DNA of 41,850 nucleotides from Nitrosomonadaceae bacterium (lineage in GTDB: Bacteria > Pseudomonadota > Gammaproteobacteria > Burkholderiales > Usitatibacteraceae): the NCBI GenBank assembly GCA_021300055.1, contig JAJTHU010000057.1, positions 1 to 41,850 on the forward strand, in the 5' to 3' direction. This document shows, one piece after another, positions 34,254 to 41,850 of this stretch; position 1 is the stretch's first letter, and each line of letters begins with the position of its first letter. The translations under genes were made by a program, and so were the position numbers. A model generated the notes under the pieces. That model did not search any database, was not told the DNA's origin, and was given only the letters and a program-made list of their open reading frames with translations.

Positions 34254-34856
34254 ATGTCCAATCGGGCCAAAGACGAGCAACGTCGAACCGTCGCCGAGCT
34301 GGCCGCGAGGATCATTAACGATGGCGAGACCGACTACCATCTCGCCAAGCTAAAGGCCCTCAAACAGCTCGGCCTTTCGCCTGAGCATTCAGCGCTACCA
34401 GACAACAACCAGATCGACGAGGCGCTGCGCCAGCACTACGCGCTGTTCTCGCCTGTTGCGCAGGGCGAGGCTCTTCGGGCCCTGCGTGAAACAGCACTGA
34501 AAGTGTTGGAGTGGCTTAAGCCCTTCGAGCCATGGCTTTGCGGCCCAGTACTGACAGGCGTGGCGAACGCGCATAGCGAAATCGACATTGAGCTTGTCGG
34601 CATCGAGCCGAAAACCTTCGAAATGTTCTTGATCAACGCCGGGTTGCCCTTCGACGTTAGCGATCCATTCAAAACCTCTCGCGGGTCACGCGCCCTTCGC
34701 TACCATCTTGAATTCAACGATTGTCCAGTCGCCATCACGCTGTTCTCTAACCACGCCGACCGCTCCAGCGTCACCCCTCGCGACAGCGTTCGTTTTGACC
34801 GCGCACAAAAATCCGAGGCACTGCGTCGCTTCGGTTTTCCGGCGCCCCCCTCGTGA
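34254..34856 (+). CDS. nucleotidyltransferase-like protein, uncharacterised
   Basis: 200 residues starting MSNRAKDEQRRTVAELAARI. The middle contains GPVLTGVANAHSEIDIELVG, reminiscent of a nucleotidyltransferase-type loop (short G motif followed by D-x-E/D strand). From memory, similar betaproteobacterial proteins are often labelled UDP-N-acetylmuramate--alanine ligase, but no Mur ligase ATP-binding motif is present, so that label would be wrong. No signal peptide or membrane span. It follows mrcA by 37 bp and precedes the M20 peptidase. Function unknown. Confidence 0.75.
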   Translation: MSNRAKDEQRRTVAELAARIINDGETDYHLAKLKALKQLGLSPEHSALPDNNQIDEALRQHYALFSPVAQGEALRALRETALKVLEWLKPFEPWLCGPVLTGVANAHSEIDIELVGIEPKTFEMFLINAGLPFDVSDPFKTSRGSRALRYHLEFNDCPVAITLFSNHADRSSVTPRDSVRFDRAQKSEALRRFGFPAPPS

Positions 34857-34960
34857 GTTGAACGCACGCAGCACCCACATTCATTGGGTGCGCGATACTG
34901 TGGTCTGCGGCATGTACTAGCCGCTCCCTCACTTAGTTTCGCTAAAGCTGCTGATCAATC

Positions 34961-36124
34961 ATGACTCCCTCAACCGCTCAGGTGCTTGCGCTGACGCGCG
35001 AGCTTGTTCAGTTCAACACTATCAACCCGCCCGGAGCGGAGCATGATTGCGCGAGTCATCTCGGACGCATGTTGCAAGACGCGGGCTTTACTGTGTCATA
35101 CCATGCGTTTGCGGATAAGCGTACAAGTTTGATCGCGACTATCGGTGGGCGGCAGACAAAGCCACCCATTTGCTTTACAGGTCACTTAGACGTCGTGCCG
35201 CTTGGGGCGGCGGCCTGGAAGCACGACCCGTTTGCAGCCGAAACCGATGGTGATCGTGTATTTGGTCGTGGCGTCACCGACATGAAGAGCGGCATTGCCG
35301 CGTTTACGATTGCGGCCATGCGCTTAGCGCCCTATCTGCAGGATAAACCGGGCCTAACCCTCGTACTCACAGCGTCCGAGGAAGTGGGCTGCGAGGGTGC
35401 CAAATATCTCGCACAGGCAGGATTGCTTGAACGCGCTGGGGCGATTGTAGTGGCGGAGCCAACCGCCAACTTCCCTTTTGTGGGACACAAGGGTTTGATT
35501 TGGGTTGAACTGGAAGCGAAGGGGAAAACAGCACACGCATCAATGCCGGAGCAGGGCGAGAACGCCATCCTCAAGATGAGTAGCGTGATCGATGACCTAT
35601 CCCGCTTTAACTGGAAGCATTACTGCGGCGTGGATTGCCACCATGTCATGGGCAAGCCCAGTATGAACATTGCCACCATCCATGGCGGTCTCAACACCAA
35701 CTCGGTTCCAGACTCCGTCAAGGTCACCGTCGACATGCGCACCGTGCCCGGCATCGATCACGAGCAACTTTGCCGCGCGATCGAGAGCGTGATTGGCGAT
35801 CGCGCCAAGCTCCGTAAGATTGTCGAAACGCCGCCGCTCTACACTGAGCCTGATGAGTGGGTGAGTCGCATCTTTGCGGCGGCGGCGCCATACTGCGACA
35901 CCGTTCCGACGCCCGACAATCCGCGCACGATCATGTTTTCAACCGACGGCGCAGATCTGCGTCGCGGTTATCAGGCCCGTGGTAACGGTACTGTGCCAAC
36001 CGTAATCTTAGGCCCTGGCCAGCCAGAACTCGCGCATCAAACCGACGAGTGGTGTTCGATTTCGCGTACGGAGCAGGCGGTTGCACTGTTCGACCAAATC
36101 ATGCGCGATTGGAACGACTTGTAG
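34961..36124 (+). CDS. M20 family metallopeptidase, ArgE/DapE-like
   Basis: 387-residue di-zinc amidohydrolase. Motifs: GHLDVVPLG (first His and Asp ligands), FGRGVTDMKSG (bridging Asp), TASEEVGCEGAKYL (catalytic Glu pair) and late AHQTDEWCSI (His ligand). The dimerisation domain lies at about 175-290. The family includes acetylornithine deacetylase and succinyl-diaminopimelate desuccinylase; VAEPT and the overall spacing fit the ArgE/DapE group, but the substrate cannot be fixed. It is preceded by a 104-bp gap with a small GCACCCA/TGGGTGC hairpin (34871-34891), and convergent with the TSUP gene. Confidence 0.88.
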   Translation: MTPSTAQVLALTRELVQFNTINPPGAEHDCASHLGRMLQDAGFTVSYHAFADKRTSLIATIGGRQTKPPICFTGHLDVVPLGAAAWKHDPFAAETDGDRVFGRGVTDMKSGIAAFTIAAMRLAPYLQDKPGLTLVLTASEEVGCEGAKYLAQAGLLERAGAIVVAEPTANFPFVGHKGLIWVELEAKGKTAHASMPEQGENAILKMSSVIDDLSRFNWKHYCGVDCHHVMGKPSMNIATIHGGLNTNSVPDSVKVTVDMRTVPGIDHEQLCRAIESVIGDRAKLRKIVETPPLYTEPDEWVSRIFAAAAPYCDTVPTPDNPRTIMFSTDGADLRRGYQARGNGTVPTVILGPGQPELAHQTDEWCSISRTEQAVALFDQIMRDWNDL

Positions 36125-36134
36125 CAGGACGCGT

Positions 36135-36962
36135 TCAAACCGAGACCGCCATTTTGATGGCGAGTCCCACCAAGAAGATCATAAAGACCTTCTTGAGTGT
36201 TTCGACTGGTAGTCGATGCGCCAATCGAGCGCCGTACGGGGCGACAATAAAGCTGGTTAAGGCAATACCAAAGAACGCAGGCAGATAAACGTAGCCGACG
36301 GACCACGGCGGCAAACCGTGATCCGCATAGCCGGTCACGACGAAGCCGATGGTGCCAACCAGTGCAAGCGGTAATCCGATGGCGGCCGCCGTACCGATCG
36401 CCTCGTGCATGCGCACTTTGGCCCATGTCAGAAAAAGAATAGACAGTACGGCGCCACCGATGCCCGCTAGCGCCGAGACAAAGCCCATGCCGAAGCCGAA
36501 CAGCGTGAGCCCAGCCCATCCTGGAAGACCGCGCTCTTCACCGCGTTGCGAGGCAAAGAATTCGGCCAGTCGAACGCCAAGCACCATCTGAAACGCCAGA
36601 AAGCAAATGAACGCGACAAAGAAAGACTTCAAGAATGTTGTCGTCGAATAGAACGCAAACACTGTGCCGGAGAGAGTGCCCAGAAGAATGCCCGGCGTCA
36701 TCTGGCGCACCACACGCCAATTCACGGCGCCAAGCTTGTGGTGCGTCCGTGCGCTGGCGAACGCGCCAGGAATGATTGTTGCCATTGATGTGGCCAACGC
36801 CATATGGATGACATGGTCTGGCGAATAGCCGCGGGCAACAAACGTGAGTGTCAAGATCGGCACCATGACGGAGCCGCCACCGATACCGAGTAAGCCTGCG
36901 AAAAAACCTACGAAGCAGCCGGCCGCAAGGTAGATCAGCAGAAAGTACAGTTCAGGGTGCAG
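36135..36962 (-). CDS. TSUP (TauE/SafE) family membrane permease, apparent CTG start
   Basis: Sulfite exporter TauE/SafE-type transporter, about 275 residues and eight membrane helices, with the family's repeated glycine motif. The tracked ORF starts at ATG 36866, but this removes the first helix and the first conserved motif. The frame is open upstream and encodes LYFLLIYLAAGCFVGFFAG, then LLGIGGGSVMVPI. Upstream there is no in-frame ATG, GTG or TTG before a stop codon. A CTG at 36962 follows AAGG by six bases, one base after the stop of the EVE gene, so I take it as the start. ATT is a less likely alternative. The second half repeats GFGMGFVSALAGIGGAVLS. The substrate is unknown. Confidence 0.8.
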   Translation of the reverse strand: MHPELYFLLIYLAAGCFVGFFAGLLGIGGGSVMVPILTLTFVARGYSPDHVIHMALATSMATIIPGAFASARTHHKLGAVNWRVVRQMTPGILLGTLSGTVFAFYSTTTFLKSFFVAFICFLAFQMVLGVRLAEFFASQRGEERGLPGWAGLTLFGFGMGFVSALAGIGGAVLSILFLTWAKVRMHEAIGTAAAIGLPLALVGTIGFVVTGYADHGLPPWSVGYVYLPAFFGIALTSFIVAPYGARLAHRLPVETLKKVFMIFLVGLAIKMAVSV

Positions 36963-36963
36963 G

Positions 36964-37419
36964 TTAGGCCTTGAGCAGTTTGTTGATGATCTTCCAATGC
37001 GCTGGGCTCACCGGCGTGATCGACAAGCGATTGCCACGCTGCAGGATGATCAAATCAGCAAGCGCTTCAATCGACCTCAATTCAGCGAGCGACAAAAGGC
37101 GCGTCTTTCGCACCAGCTCAACATCGACCAACATCCAGCGAGGGCTTTCGCGGGTCGCCTTCGCGTCGAAGTATTTGCTCTTGCGGTCGAACTGCGTTTC
37201 GTCTGGGTAGGCGTTCGAACAAACCTTCGCCAGCCCCGCGATTCCCGGCTCCGGGCAAGACGAGTGGTAGAAGAGAACGTCGTCCCCGACCTTCATTTGG
37301 TCGCGCATGTAATTGCGCGCCAAGTAATTTCGCACACCAAACCACGGCACTGTGCGAGTTCGGACGAGATCGTCGATCGAGAATTCGTCCGGCTCCGACT
37401 TCATTAACCAGCAAGCCAC
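36964..37419 (-). CDS. EVE domain protein
   Basis: 151-residue PUA-like EVE protein, a family thought to bind modified bases in nucleic acid. It reads ACWLMKSEPDEFSIDDL, then WFGVRNYLARNYMRD, VLFYHSSCPEPGIAG and a C-terminal ILQRGNRLSITPVS, matching the whole domain. The tracked start (37614) runs back through the 6S RNA gene and is wrong. GTG 37419, with GGAG five bases upstream, gives the canonical start. It lies downstream of 6S RNA and is coupled to the TSUP gene. Confidence 0.92.
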   Translation of the reverse strand: MACWLMKSEPDEFSIDDLVRTRTVPWFGVRNYLARNYMRDQMKVGDDVLFYHSSCPEPGIAGLAKVCSNAYPDETQFDRKSKYFDAKATRESPRWMLVDVELVRKTRLLSLAELRSIEALADLIILQRGNRLSITPVSPAHWKIINKLLKA

Positions 37420-37493
37420 TTGCACTCCATATCGTTTTTTTGCTGACCGCGCTTCGCGGCAGATAGCGCAGCCAGCGCGAAATGCCCAAAATG

Positions 37494-37526
37494 AAAAAGG
37501 GCAAAAGCAGCACGCTACTTTTGCCC
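37494..37526 (-). terminator. intrinsic terminator of 6S RNA
   Basis: Stem GGGCAAAAG/CTTTTGCCC, partly extended inside, followed on the minus strand by five T. It lies immediately after the predicted 3' end of 6S RNA. Confidence 0.85.
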
Positions 37527-37529
37527 TAC

Positions 37530-37712
37530 GGGATGAACTTGAGTGTTCGCTTGAAGCCGCACCTTGAACGCGAGGGTTCAAGGGAGGAAGCACACTGGCT
37601 ACCGTCAGGTTCACCCGCGTGGGGCGATCACACTGGTAACACTAAGCGCACAACCATCGACACGTAGTCTATTGGTTCAAAGGATGTAAGCCGCAAGCGA
37701 ACGCTCAAACCC
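37530..37712 (-). ncRNA. ssrS: 6S RNA
   Basis: Regulator of sigma-70 RNA polymerase. The 5' end TTTGAGCGTTCGCTTG pairs with the 3' end CAAGCGAACACTCAAG, forming the closing stem with one mismatch. The 3' half holds the hairpin CCTTGAAC...GTTCAAGG, which also occurs in E. coli 6S RNA. Length is about 183 nt. It lies just after zapA on the same strand, as in E. coli, and ends at a strong terminator. The exact ends are estimates. Confidence 0.9.
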
Positions 37713-37748
37713 ACCCTCGCCTACGTCTTCGCGAGTGCAGCGCAAGAA

Positions 37749-38108
37749 CTAAAACAGCTTTTCTTGCTCCGAGACGGCTTTCTCAAGGATTGATTCGAAC
37801 GTATTGATTCTACCCCTGACATAGACCTCGTCAACGGCGTTGCCGGAATTAGAGGTTGCAGGCGCGTTCGTTGGGATTGTGTCCCCTGCCCTTAGGTAAT
37901 GTAGGTGTTCGTGCGCAAGGTTGAGTGCTGCCATGATTGCAATGCGCTCGTTGCCGACAACCTTGCCCGTATCCTTGATTTCCTTCATCTTTCGATTCAG
38001 CAAATCGACCGAGGCGAGAAGCTGACGCTCTTCTCCTGCGGGGGCCGCCAAGCGAAACTCACGGCCCATGACGCTAACATTGACGGCTTTTGGTTCTGAC
38101 TTGCTCAT
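37749..38108 (-). CDS. zapA: cell division protein ZapA
   Basis: 119-residue FtsZ-ring stabiliser. The N-terminal domain reads VNVSVMGREFRLAAPAGEERQLL and ALNLAHEHLHYL, and the C-terminal helix (NTFESILEKAVSEQEKLF) forms the tetrameric coiled coil. Coupled to the upstream zapB-like gene (4-bp overlap) and followed by 6S RNA. Confidence 0.93.
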   Translation of the reverse strand: MSKSEPKAVNVSVMGREFRLAAPAGEERQLLASVDLLNRKMKEIKDTGKVVGNERIAIMAALNLAHEHLHYLRAGDTIPTNAPATSNSGNAVDEVYVRGRINTFESILEKAVSEQEKLF

Positions 38109-38314
38109 ACCCGCTCGCTCTCGGCTTCAGGCAATTGCGCGACAAGCGCCTCGATGCGCGTCTTGGCTTGGTCGAGCTTTTCGGAGAGGCGCTTCACTTC
38201 GTCAGTTTTCGCCGCCAATTGCTGGCGCAACTCGTTGTTTTCCGAACGCAGGCGCTGGAAAAGCGTGACGAAGTGGTTGAGCTTCTCTTCGAAGCGGGAA
38301 AAGTCGGCTTCCAT
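38105..38314 (-). CDS. ZapB-like coiled-coil division protein
   Basis: 69 residues, almost wholly coiled coil (FEEKLNHFVTLFQRLRSENNELRQQL), ending AESERV. Short coiled coils of this type precede zapA in many proteobacteria and are thought to act at the division septum. It overlaps the zapA start by 4 bp. It is named for context and structure, not for catalytic motifs. Confidence 0.8.
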   Translation of the reverse strand: MEADFSRFEEKLNHFVTLFQRLRSENNELRQQLAAKTDEVKRLSEKLDQAKTRIEALVAQLPEAESERV

Positions 38315-38402
38315 AGCGCACAGAGTAGCAAAAAAATGTCTTTCGCGTCAATGCATAACGCGACTTTTTGAAGGTAAGTTCGTTAAATCTACGGGGGATG
38401 AC

Positions 38403-39293
38403 TCAAATTTTGACGCCGTACTCGGCAAAGAGGCGCTCGCGCACCTCGTTGTCGATGGCGCTAGGCGCCGTGGCATTCGCCTGCCCTGCCGTAAGCGTCG
38501 CACGGGTAACGCCGTGGTAGTGCCTCAACGCGGTGGAAAACCACGGTTCGCCAAGGCCGACAAATTGCTGCCCCGAATGCCGCAAGGCGGCGTGGATGCG
38601 GGCCCCAGTGTCGTACTCGTTGAACGGACTAAGTTCGCCGTGACGCGCAATTCGCGCCTCGGCATACCAACGCTGACCGATCCCACGCAGGAAAGGCACA
38701 CGCTGGCGCGCATAAAACAGTTTGGACAGCTGCCGGCTCCACGGGATTTCTAAGTAATCGCGCGAGTGCATGAACGTGCTTCCAGCGCGAAGCGCGTCGC
38801 GAACCGGCGCTACTCGCATCAGACATAGCGGGATCCACATCCGCTCCATATAGCGCCCCCCCTCGATCGACGCCCCTGCGGCGCTTGGAAACCGCTCACT
38901 CGGATGAAGGAATCCAGACCCGTAGGCCGCTGGATCAGACAACGCGGTACGCATCGCGGGAACGAGTGCATCTGAGCGTATTTCAAGGTCGGAGTCGACC
39001 AGTAGCAACGTGCGATCTGACGAGTGCGAAAAAAGTGTGTCCAGGGTCTGTCCATGCGGTCGCAACGGCGCTTGAAGCAGGTCGAATTGATGCGTTCGAC
39101 GCACCTCTTGGAACCACTGCCAGCTGTTATCGGTTGACTCGCAGTCGATGACGCACACCGGCATGCCCGCGTAGCGCAATGCGCTAAGCAAAGCCAATGT
39201 GCTTACGTTACGAGTGCTGCAATTAATGATCACCGCGCGCGCATCGGCAGGCGGAAGCGCCGCAAACTGCGCCAAAAAATGCTTTGCTGACAT
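38403..39293 (-). CDS. glycosyltransferase family 2-like protein
   Basis: 296 residues with a GT-A-type start: VIINCSTRNVSTLALLSALRYA, CVIDCESTDNSWQWF, and a DxD-like motif as LLLVDSDLEIRSDAL near 100, which would bind the nucleotide sugar and metal. The rest is Arg/His-rich (FNEYDTGARIHAALRHSGQQF) with no membrane span. The acceptor is unknown. It is divergent from the riboswitch-controlled btuB gene; no other cell-surface genes are nearby. The start at 39293 has AGG a few bases upstream. Confidence 0.75.
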   Translation of the reverse strand: MSAKHFLAQFAALPPADARAVIINCSTRNVSTLALLSALRYAGMPVCVIDCESTDNSWQWFQEVRRTHQFDLLQAPLRPHGQTLDTLFSHSSDRTLLLVDSDLEIRSDALVPAMRTALSDPAAYGSGFLHPSERFPSAAGASIEGGRYMERMWIPLCLMRVAPVRDALRAGSTFMHSRDYLEIPWSRQLSKLFYARQRVPFLRGIGQRWYAEARIARHGELSPFNEYDTGARIHAALRHSGQQFVGLGEPWFSTALRHYHGVTRATLTAGQANATAPSAIDNEVRERLFAEYGVKI

Positions 39294-39340
39294 TGCCTAA
39301 TTTTAGACGTTCGCGAAAGCCCGCCGCGCTGGTGCAGCGC

Positions 39341-39346
39341 TAGAAT
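39341..39346 (+). promoter_or_regulatory. possible -10 box for the riboswitch-btuB transcript
   Basis: TAGAAT at 39341-39346 would start transcription near 39353, just before the riboswitch. No good -35 element is visible at 17 bp. Consensus inference only. Confidence 0.35.
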
Positions 39347-39359
39347 GAATGTGTTCGTG

Positions 39360-39578
39360 GTGCTCGTGTGCAGCAATGCATGCGCGTTAAACGGGAAGTG
39401 CGTGTGAGGGGTCCTGCCGCCGCGTCTTTTTGGCGGCTTGTCCCATCAATTCGCACACTGCCCCCGCAACGGTGATTGAGAACACGATGCCGAAGTACCA
39501 CTGAGTGAAGCTGGCTTGGGAAGGTGGCATCTGGCGACGTTGACGCGTCGCGCTCATCAGTCCGGATACCGGCCAAGA
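39360..39578 (+). ncRNA. cobalamin (AdoCbl-type) riboswitch
   Basis: Leader of the btuB-like gene with the family's fixed elements in order: TTAAACGGGAAGTGCG, GCACTGCCCCCGCAACGGTGA, GGGAAGGTGGC, and the B12 box as CAGTCCGGATACCGGCC. A short CTCGCG/CGCGAG hairpin (39585-39603) follows and may be part of the expression platform. When vitamin B12 is abundant it should reduce expression of the receptor. Confidence 0.95.
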
Positions 39579-39762
39579 ACCATCCTCGCGATATCCGCGC
39601 GAGCGATGTGGCGCGCCATCGACTGAGGTTGGTGGCGTATTGGCTTGTCGCTTGCGGGGACGCTCGCGACACACTCAATCCTTCAACATGCAATATCTTG
39701 TCTTTCGTTGCTCTCCACCTCGCCTCTTAGCACTTACCGGCTTCCCACCAACCAAATCCAAG

Positions 39763-41637
39763 ATGTCGCAGACGCAGCAGCGTCTACCGCGATACAAGCA
39801 AGCAGTGCTACCAAGCATGGCGATTGGCCTTGCTGCGCTTTGCTCAGCTGAAGCAGTCGCTTCCAGCATGGCCAGCGAGACGCTCACGGTAACGGCGACT
39901 CGCACCGCCGTCAAAAGCGGCGATGTAATGGCTCATCTGACGATCATCAACCGGCAGGAGATCGATGACGCCAGTGCACAATCGGTGTTGGAGTTGCTAC
40001 AACGTCGAGCCAACCTCGACATTCGTAGTACGGGCGGTCCCGGGCAGTCCTCCGCGATTTTTTTGCGCGGTACGAGTCCTACCCACACCTTGCTATTAGT
40101 CGACGGGCAGCGCGTCGGCTCATCAACGTCCGGGGCACCCGCGTGGGAGCACCTTTCATTGGACATGATTGACCGCATCGAAATCGTGCGCGGCCCACTG
40201 TCTGGTCTCTACGGATCAGATGCGATTGGTGGCGTCATACAAATTTTCACGCGTACGCCGCCGCGCGGTTCCGCTGCGACCAAAACGCGCGCCGAGGCGA
40301 CCGTCGGAAATTACCGAGCTGGGCATCTCGGTGCGTCGCTGGGGCTCTCCCATGAGCGGTCGAGCCTGAGCCTGTCGGCGAGCCACCGCCGCATCGACGC
40401 GCCGTCTGCGAGCAATCCCGTCTCCGGTGCGTTCACCTACAACCCGGATCGTGATGCCTATACGCAAGACAGTGCCTCGCTCAAGCTCAGCCACGAGTTG
40501 TGGCAAGGTGAACGAGTCACACTAAGCCTGTGGCAGTCGCGTGGCGACGTCCGCTTCGATGCCGGCCTTGGCAACGACGCGCGTAACCAGCAGACGCTGT
40601 CGGGCATGCAGATCGTCTCGGAGAACAACCTTACCGCATCGTGGCGGTCAAAGTTGAGCATTGGCGAGACCGTCGACTACAGCAAGATCCGATCGTCCTT
40701 TCCGGGCCGCTTCGAAACCACGCAGCGGCAGTTTTCTTGGCAAAACGAATTCGTCACTCCCGCTGGTTTGGCGCTGCTCGGTATCGAGCAGCGGCGCGAA
40801 CGCGTCGTGGCGACGACGAACTACGTTGCAACGAGTCGAACCACTGATTCTGTCTTCGGCAGCATATCGCAACGAGTGGGATCGCAGTCGTTAGCGGTCA
40901 ATGCGCGCCACGATCGCGAGGACCAATTTGGTGATCGCACGACAGGCGGCGTCACTTGGGGTTGGGAAGTATCTTCGCGTGAGCGGGTTTATCTCGCGGC
41001 AGGTAAGGCTTTTCGCGCGCCGTCCCTTAACGACCTCTACTTTCCCGGGTTCGCCAACTCGCGTCTTCGCCCTGAGCAATCCGAGTCAGGTGAATTTGGT
41101 TGGCGCCTTTCGAGCCTAGACAAGCGACGCGGCATCCCTGAATGGACCCTCAATTTGTCAGTATTTGAGAATCGCATTGATGATTTGATTGCGTTTGATG
41201 CCGCCACCTCGCGACCCCAGAACATTCGCCGCGCCCGCATTCGCGGGTGGGAGCTACAACTCGATTCGCCGTGGGCGGGTATCGATTGGCGTGCGCAAAT
41301 AACGGCTCAGCAACCACTCGACACAGACACACGCAAGCAACTACGCGGCCGTGCCAAGTTACTTGGAAGCTTTGCAGCGTCTATCACCAGAGGCCCGTGG
41401 CGCACCGGCATCGATGTCGCGTCGAGCGGTGAGCGCTTCGACTCAACCAACGCGGCACCAAGTTCGCGTATGGCCGGATACGCGTTGCTCAGCGGCTTTG
41501 TGCGCTATCAACTTAATCGCGAGTGGGAACTCTCTTTGAGCGGCAACAACCTGCTCGATAAGTCTTACGAACTCGCAAAGGGTTACAACCCGTTGGGGCG
41601 CCAGCTTATGCTCACCGCGCGATATCAAGGTCGCTAG
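39763..41637 (+). CDS. btuB: TonB-dependent vitamin B12 receptor (BtuB-like)
   Basis: Outer-membrane beta-barrel receptor, 624 residues from ATG 39763. Signal peptide RYKQAVLPSMAIGLAALCSA, TonB box ETLTVTATRT, plug domain (LLQRRANLDIRSTGGPGQSS, TLLLVDGQRVGSS, IEIVRGPLSGLYGSDAIGGV), then a barrel and a C-terminal NNLLDKSYEL...RQLMLTARY. The riboswitch upstream supports cobalamin as substrate. The start is uncertain: ATG 39688 and TTG 39640 are in frame, but only 39763 gives a clean signal peptide; none has a Shine-Dalgarno sequence. No cobalamin transport or synthesis genes follow in this window. Confidence 0.9.
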   Translation: MSQTQQRLPRYKQAVLPSMAIGLAALCSAEAVASSMASETLTVTATRTAVKSGDVMAHLTIINRQEIDDASAQSVLELLQRRANLDIRSTGGPGQSSAIFLRGTSPTHTLLLVDGQRVGSSTSGAPAWEHLSLDMIDRIEIVRGPLSGLYGSDAIGGVIQIFTRTPPRGSAATKTRAEATVGNYRAGHLGASLGLSHERSSLSLSASHRRIDAPSASNPVSGAFTYNPDRDAYTQDSASLKLSHELWQGERVTLSLWQSRGDVRFDAGLGNDARNQQTLSGMQIVSENNLTASWRSKLSIGETVDYSKIRSSFPGRFETTQRQFSWQNEFVTPAGLALLGIEQRRERVVATTNYVATSRTTDSVFGSISQRVGSQSLAVNARHDREDQFGDRTTGGVTWGWEVSSRERVYLAAGKAFRAPSLNDLYFPGFANSRLRPEQSESGEFGWRLSSLDKRRGIPEWTLNLSVFENRIDDLIAFDAATSRPQNIRRARIRGWELQLDSPWAGIDWRAQITAQQPLDTDTRKQLRGRAKLLGSFAASITRGPWRTGIDVASSGERFDSTNAAPSSRMAGYALLSGFVRYQLNREWELSLSGNNLLDKSYELAKGYNPLGRQLMLTARYQGR

Positions 41638-41657
41638 CCGCGAATCAAAAGTCGCCT

Positions 41658-41702
41658 ATTGGCGCGGTGTTTCGGACGTTTCGCCCCTAACACCGCGCCA
41701 AT
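41658..41702. terminator. long hairpin between convergent btuB and methyltransferase genes
   Basis: A perfect 14-bp stem, ATTGGCGCGGTGTT/AACACCGCGCCAAT, with a 17-base loop. The minus-strand side is followed by a short TTTT. It fits a bidirectional transcript end between two convergent genes. Confidence 0.7.
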
Positions 41703-41710
41703 ACTAGAGT

Positions 41711-41850
41711 TTATATCTCTGTGGTTGGCGGCTTTTCTTTGCGATTCCCGCCAGCGACAACCTTGTATTCGTACAGCCGACACTCAATCTTGCCGTTGTA
41801 GAGCGGCGTGCGTCGGCTCGCGCTTAAACGAATAGCTTTCGCAAGATTGC
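41711..41850 (-). CDS. C-terminal end of a probable RNA methyltransferase (RlmL/YpsC-like), partial
   Basis: This is not in the ORF track because the start lies beyond the right edge. The minus-strand frame ending at TAA 41711 gives 45 residues: NLAKAIRLSASRRTPLYNGK, then IECRLYEYKVVAGG and a polar tail. From memory the RRTPLYNGKIECRLYEY block matches the end of UPF0020/THUMP class I SAM-dependent 23S rRNA methyltransferases. The catalytic part is outside the window, so this is a tentative name. Confidence 0.55.
   Translation of the reverse strand, partial: NLAKAIRLSASRRTPLYNGKIECRLYEYKVVAGGNRKEKPPTTEI

Noticed and set aside
36997-37407. Plus-strand ORF of 136 residues
   Set aside because: Antisense to the EVE gene, which has full domain motifs.
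38330-38370. TCGCGT/ACGCGA stem with a later T7 on the minus strand, after the glycosyltransferase-like gene
   Set aside because: The stem is only 6 bp and the T-run begins five bases away, too weak to call.
1-41850. tRNA, rRNA, CRISPR arrays, insertion sequences, prophage or defence islands
   Set aside because: No cloverleaf, spaced repeats, transposase, integrase, restriction or toxin-antitoxin motifs were seen in reading the window; a tRNAscan or covariance search could still find something missed by eye.

Overview
The window reads as chromosomal DNA of a betaproteobacterium, most likely near Burkholderiales; I cannot name the genus. The evidence is gene order: lysM-dprA divergent from def-fmt-rsmB-(DUF4390)-ntrY-ntrX, pilMNOPQ-aroK-aroB divergent from a class A PBP (mrcA), and zapB/zapA-6S RNA-EVE-TSUP. 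GC content looks moderately high. I saw no tRNA, rRNA, CRISPR array, prophage or insertion sequence.

Layout. 1-270: two copies of a 135-bp tandem repeat with a perfect 18-bp palindrome, running off the left edge. 311-4800 (minus): a LytS/LytR-type signalling cluster of one compact kinase, one LytTR regulator, an untracked 34-residue membrane peptide and a large second kinase with a coiled-coil sensor and a C-terminal membrane module. 4940-7376: two small unknown proteins and a sodium:solute symporter. 7497-14545 (minus): ubiB, topB, dprA, lysM. 14840-22046 (plus): def, fmt, rsmB, DUF4390, ntrY, ntrX, with short overlaps. 22086-24225 (minus): aspartoacylase-like gene, N-formylglutamate amidohydrolase and the C-terminal remnant of a peptide ABC transporter ATPase. 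24350-24679: TPR protein. 24683-31488 (minus): aroB, aroK, pilQPONM. 31889-36124 (plus): mrcA, a nucleotidyltransferase-like gene, an M20 peptidase. 36135-38314 (minus): TSUP permease, EVE protein, 6S RNA, zapA, zapB-like. 38403-39293 (minus): glycosyltransferase-like gene. 39360-41637 (plus): cobalamin riboswitch and a BtuB-like receptor. 41711-41850 (minus): C-terminus of a probable RNA methyltransferase.

How the genes work together. The window is mostly housekeeping: translation initiation and rRNA modification (def, fmt, rsmB), DNA uptake and topology (dprA, topB), nitrogen or redox sensing (ntrYX), type IV pilus assembly with shikimate synthesis, and envelope growth and division (mrcA, zapA/zapB).

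Most notable: an in-frame amber codon in the N-terminal part of rsmB; a TSUP gene whose conserved first helix is reachable only from a CTG (or rarer) start; an NtrX-type regulator with a wrecked AAA+ ATPase; the two-kinase/one-regulator cluster with an embedded small membrane protein; the 135-bp repeat; and a decapitated peptide-transport operon.
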